DNA of 64,000 nucleotides from Hyaloscypha bicolor E (lineage: Eukaryota > Ascomycota > Leotiomycetes > Helotiales > Hyaloscyphaceae): positions 1,302,001 through 1,366,000 of the forward strand of contig NW_020194552.1 of NCBI RefSeq assembly GCF_002865645.1. The letters run 5' to 3'. The stretch's first letter is position 1, and each line of letters begins with the position of its first letter. The notes beneath the pieces are model-generated. The model was not told the DNA's origin. It searched no databases and saw only the letters and a program-made list of their open reading frames with translations. Positions 61,835 through 64,000 of the stretch are shown here, one piece after another. Both the position numbers and the translations under genes were made by a program.

Positions 61835-64000
61835 ATAGAAGAGAAACTATAATAAGACAAAAACCTATATAAAGTATACTAGAGTATAAAACGTAACTTA
61901 ATAGTAAAATAATAAATTAAAAGTATAAATAGTAAAACATAAATAATATATAGTATATAAAAGCTTAATTAATTAAATATATATAAAGGATTATTCTCTA
62001 AGTCTATAGAAAAACCAGCTTTCTTATATAATTCCTATAAGTTATATATAAAAGGCTATAGCCTTTACTATATAACCTAAACCTTAAAACTATTAAAATA
62101 ATATAATTTTTAATAAGTATAGCTTATTATATTATATCTGATTTCCTATATATTTATATTTATTTCCTAAATACCAAAAATAACAGAAAAATCCTATTTA
62201 GAATCCAAAATAATAAAATATTTAGAATCTTCTTCTATTAGTTAATTTAACTTCTTCTTTATATACCTAAAATAAAACTTATTATTCTTAAATAGTCTTA
62301 TTTTATATTCCTGAATTTACTTAAAGGCAATCTGAATCTACTTAGCTATATTTTTATACTAAATCTAATATAGTTCTTTATATTAATTAGTATCTATTTT
62401 TAATTATTACTTAATTTCTGCCTTTATTATAGGATATTAAAAAGGCTTATTATAGTAAATTATATTATAAATTATATTAATATATTTTAAATAGATAGCT
62501 TCTTTAAATTTTATATTATTTATAATATCCTTAAATTAACCTTTAATAGAAAAGGAAAGCTCTAGATAAAAGGCATTAATAACTTTATAGAAAACTTCAT
62601 TTTTATATATTTTATCTTTAATAATAACTAGACTTATTAGAACTATAATAAAAGATCTATTAAATAGTAAATTATTATTAAGCTATTCTTTAACTTATAT
62701 ATTATCTGAGAATTAATACTTTCTCAGAATTTCAAACTTATAGATTATTTAGCTAAAAGTATTTATTTGTCTAGTTATATAGATTATACTTGAAATCTTT
62801 TCTTCTATTATCTTTAGTAAATACTTATCTAATTCTTTAGCTGCTTCTAGTTCAAATTCATTAGAAATAGAGAAGTAATTAATATTGTTAAAGAACTTCT
62901 TATTAAAGATAGTAGCCTTTTTATAGTCTATAAAGAAAATATAGCTAATATTCTAATACTTTTTACTAAAGTAGAATTCGCTATTTAAAGCTTTAATAGT
63001 AGCCAGATCTTTAGTATTGCCTTTATATTAATTATAATTAATATTTCCAGAAGTAAAATATTATACTAGCTAAAAGTATATAATTAGATAAATAGGATAC
63101 TTACTTAATATCTTATAAAATCCGAGCTATATTAATAGATCTATTATTAAAAGTTAAGAAACTAAAATAAAATAGCTATTATTAAGATCTTTATATATTA
63201 ATATATTGTTTTTTTTTTAGAAATAGAACTATAGTATTTCTATTTTCTTTATTAAAAGTTTTTAAATACTAAGCTTTTTAATCTATTTTAGGTAATTCTT
63301 CTTATAAATATAACTATTTATATCTAGATTAGTAATACTAGATTTAGAAACAGAAACTATAGTATTAAATTAGAGCTATAGATTTAAATAAAATTAATTA
63401 GAAATATAGTATTTGTATTTATATTTCTTATTTACCTGAGTTTTAAAAAAGAAATTCTGTATTTTCTTATTTATTTAAATAATAGAAATATATTCCTTGC
63501 TTTTAGTAACTTTATAGATCTTAGTAACTAGCTTTAGAATATTATTAATATTATTAATATCTTTTATATTAATAGAGAAAGTATTAGTAAACTACTAAAT
63601 ATATATTATATAAAGAGCTTTAAGGAATTTATTAGTAATTCTATAATATTCTTATTTATAAATAAGTTCTAAAATACTATTATATACTTCTTTAAAAATA
63701 TATTTATTCTATTAAGTAAATATTAGCTTCTATTTAGCTAATATCTTATAGGTATACTAAATATTTTTTTTAAGTTCTCTAAACTTAATATCTTTAGTTT
63801 TCTATTTCTTAATTCTAGATATAAATATAGAAATCTTTCTGAATAGTATCTTTTCTTTTAGAATAGAGAGCTTTCTCTTACTTTTCTCTATTTCTCTAAT
63901 CTTATACTTAGTTTAATACTTAGATTTCTACTATTTATTAGAAGTTTTAAGCTTAGCTTATTTCTTTTTCTTACTAGATTCTTCTTATCTAATTATACTA
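61835..64000 (-). repeat. Inverted second copy of the 35.9-38.07 kb repeat, running off the window
   Basis: The complement of this stretch follows 35908-38068 closely. The window's final TAATTATACTA corresponds to TAGTATAATTA at 35908. Both copies are RIP-mutated and differ by transitions. The element's own orientation is minus here, so the rest of it should lie beyond 64000. Confidence 0.65.

Noticed and set aside
45060..62110. Recurring AAAGGCTATAGCCTTT-like palindrome (near 31510, 37825, 45074, 49768, 62060)
   Set aside because: At 45074 it lies in the end of the gypsy coding region. The other sites fall in unrelated or duplicated remnants, so a common regulatory role is not supported.

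Overview
The window looks like nuclear DNA of a filamentous ascomycete (Pezizomycotina). Genes carry short 46-75 nt spliceosomal introns with GT...CTAAC/CTGAC...AG signals. Normal-composition gene islands alternate with very AT-rich DNA made of retrotransposons altered by RIP (repeat-induced point mutation). Retroelement reading frames are still recognisable, but TGG codons have become TAG and catalytic Asp codons have become Asn. I saw no rRNA, tRNA, CRISPR array or telomere repeat. I do not assign a genus.

Layout. 1-3136 is the 3' part of a spliced gene with a C-terminal beta-propeller-like region. 3261-4390 is a non-autonomous PIF/Harbinger-like element with a 3-bp target duplication and nested hairpins. 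4997-7149 is a four-exon amino-acid permease (YAT family). 7825-8030 is a possible solo LTR. 8463-9431 is a two-exon orphan gene with an in-frame minisatellite. 9601-9748 is a cluster of inverted ATTAATCAAT-type repeats. From about 10 kb, repeat copies pass from nearly normal to heavily mutated sequence.

From about 10.8 to 53.7 kb the DNA is AT-rich, by eye over 80 percent, with no intact gene. It holds a Ty3/gypsy remnant (16.6-22.25 kb, +), a better preserved chromodomain Ty3/gypsy element (22257-30194, -), another integrase remnant (31.9-32.35 kb, +), an unidentified repeat (35.9-38.07 kb) whose inverted copy ends the window (61.8-64.0 kb), a full-length Ty3/gypsy element with 260-bp LTRs and a probable ATTAG duplication (39301-45427, +), and a Ty1/copia remnant (about 45.5-49.75 kb, +).

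A 1.2-kb normal-composition island at 53.75-54.96 kb contains a 53-codon gene on the minus strand, predicted to encode a small secreted cysteine-containing protein. It has TATA boxes and lies next to a solo LTR with a GCTAA duplication. A foldback element (55078-55485) and a 191-bp tandem repeat (55823-56418) follow. A second island (58.8-60.45 kb) carries one intronless membrane-bound O-acyltransferase of the wax-synthase/TRI7-like type. The genes do not form an obvious pathway. The pattern is a two-compartment genome with isolated accessory genes inside RIP-mutated heterochromatin.
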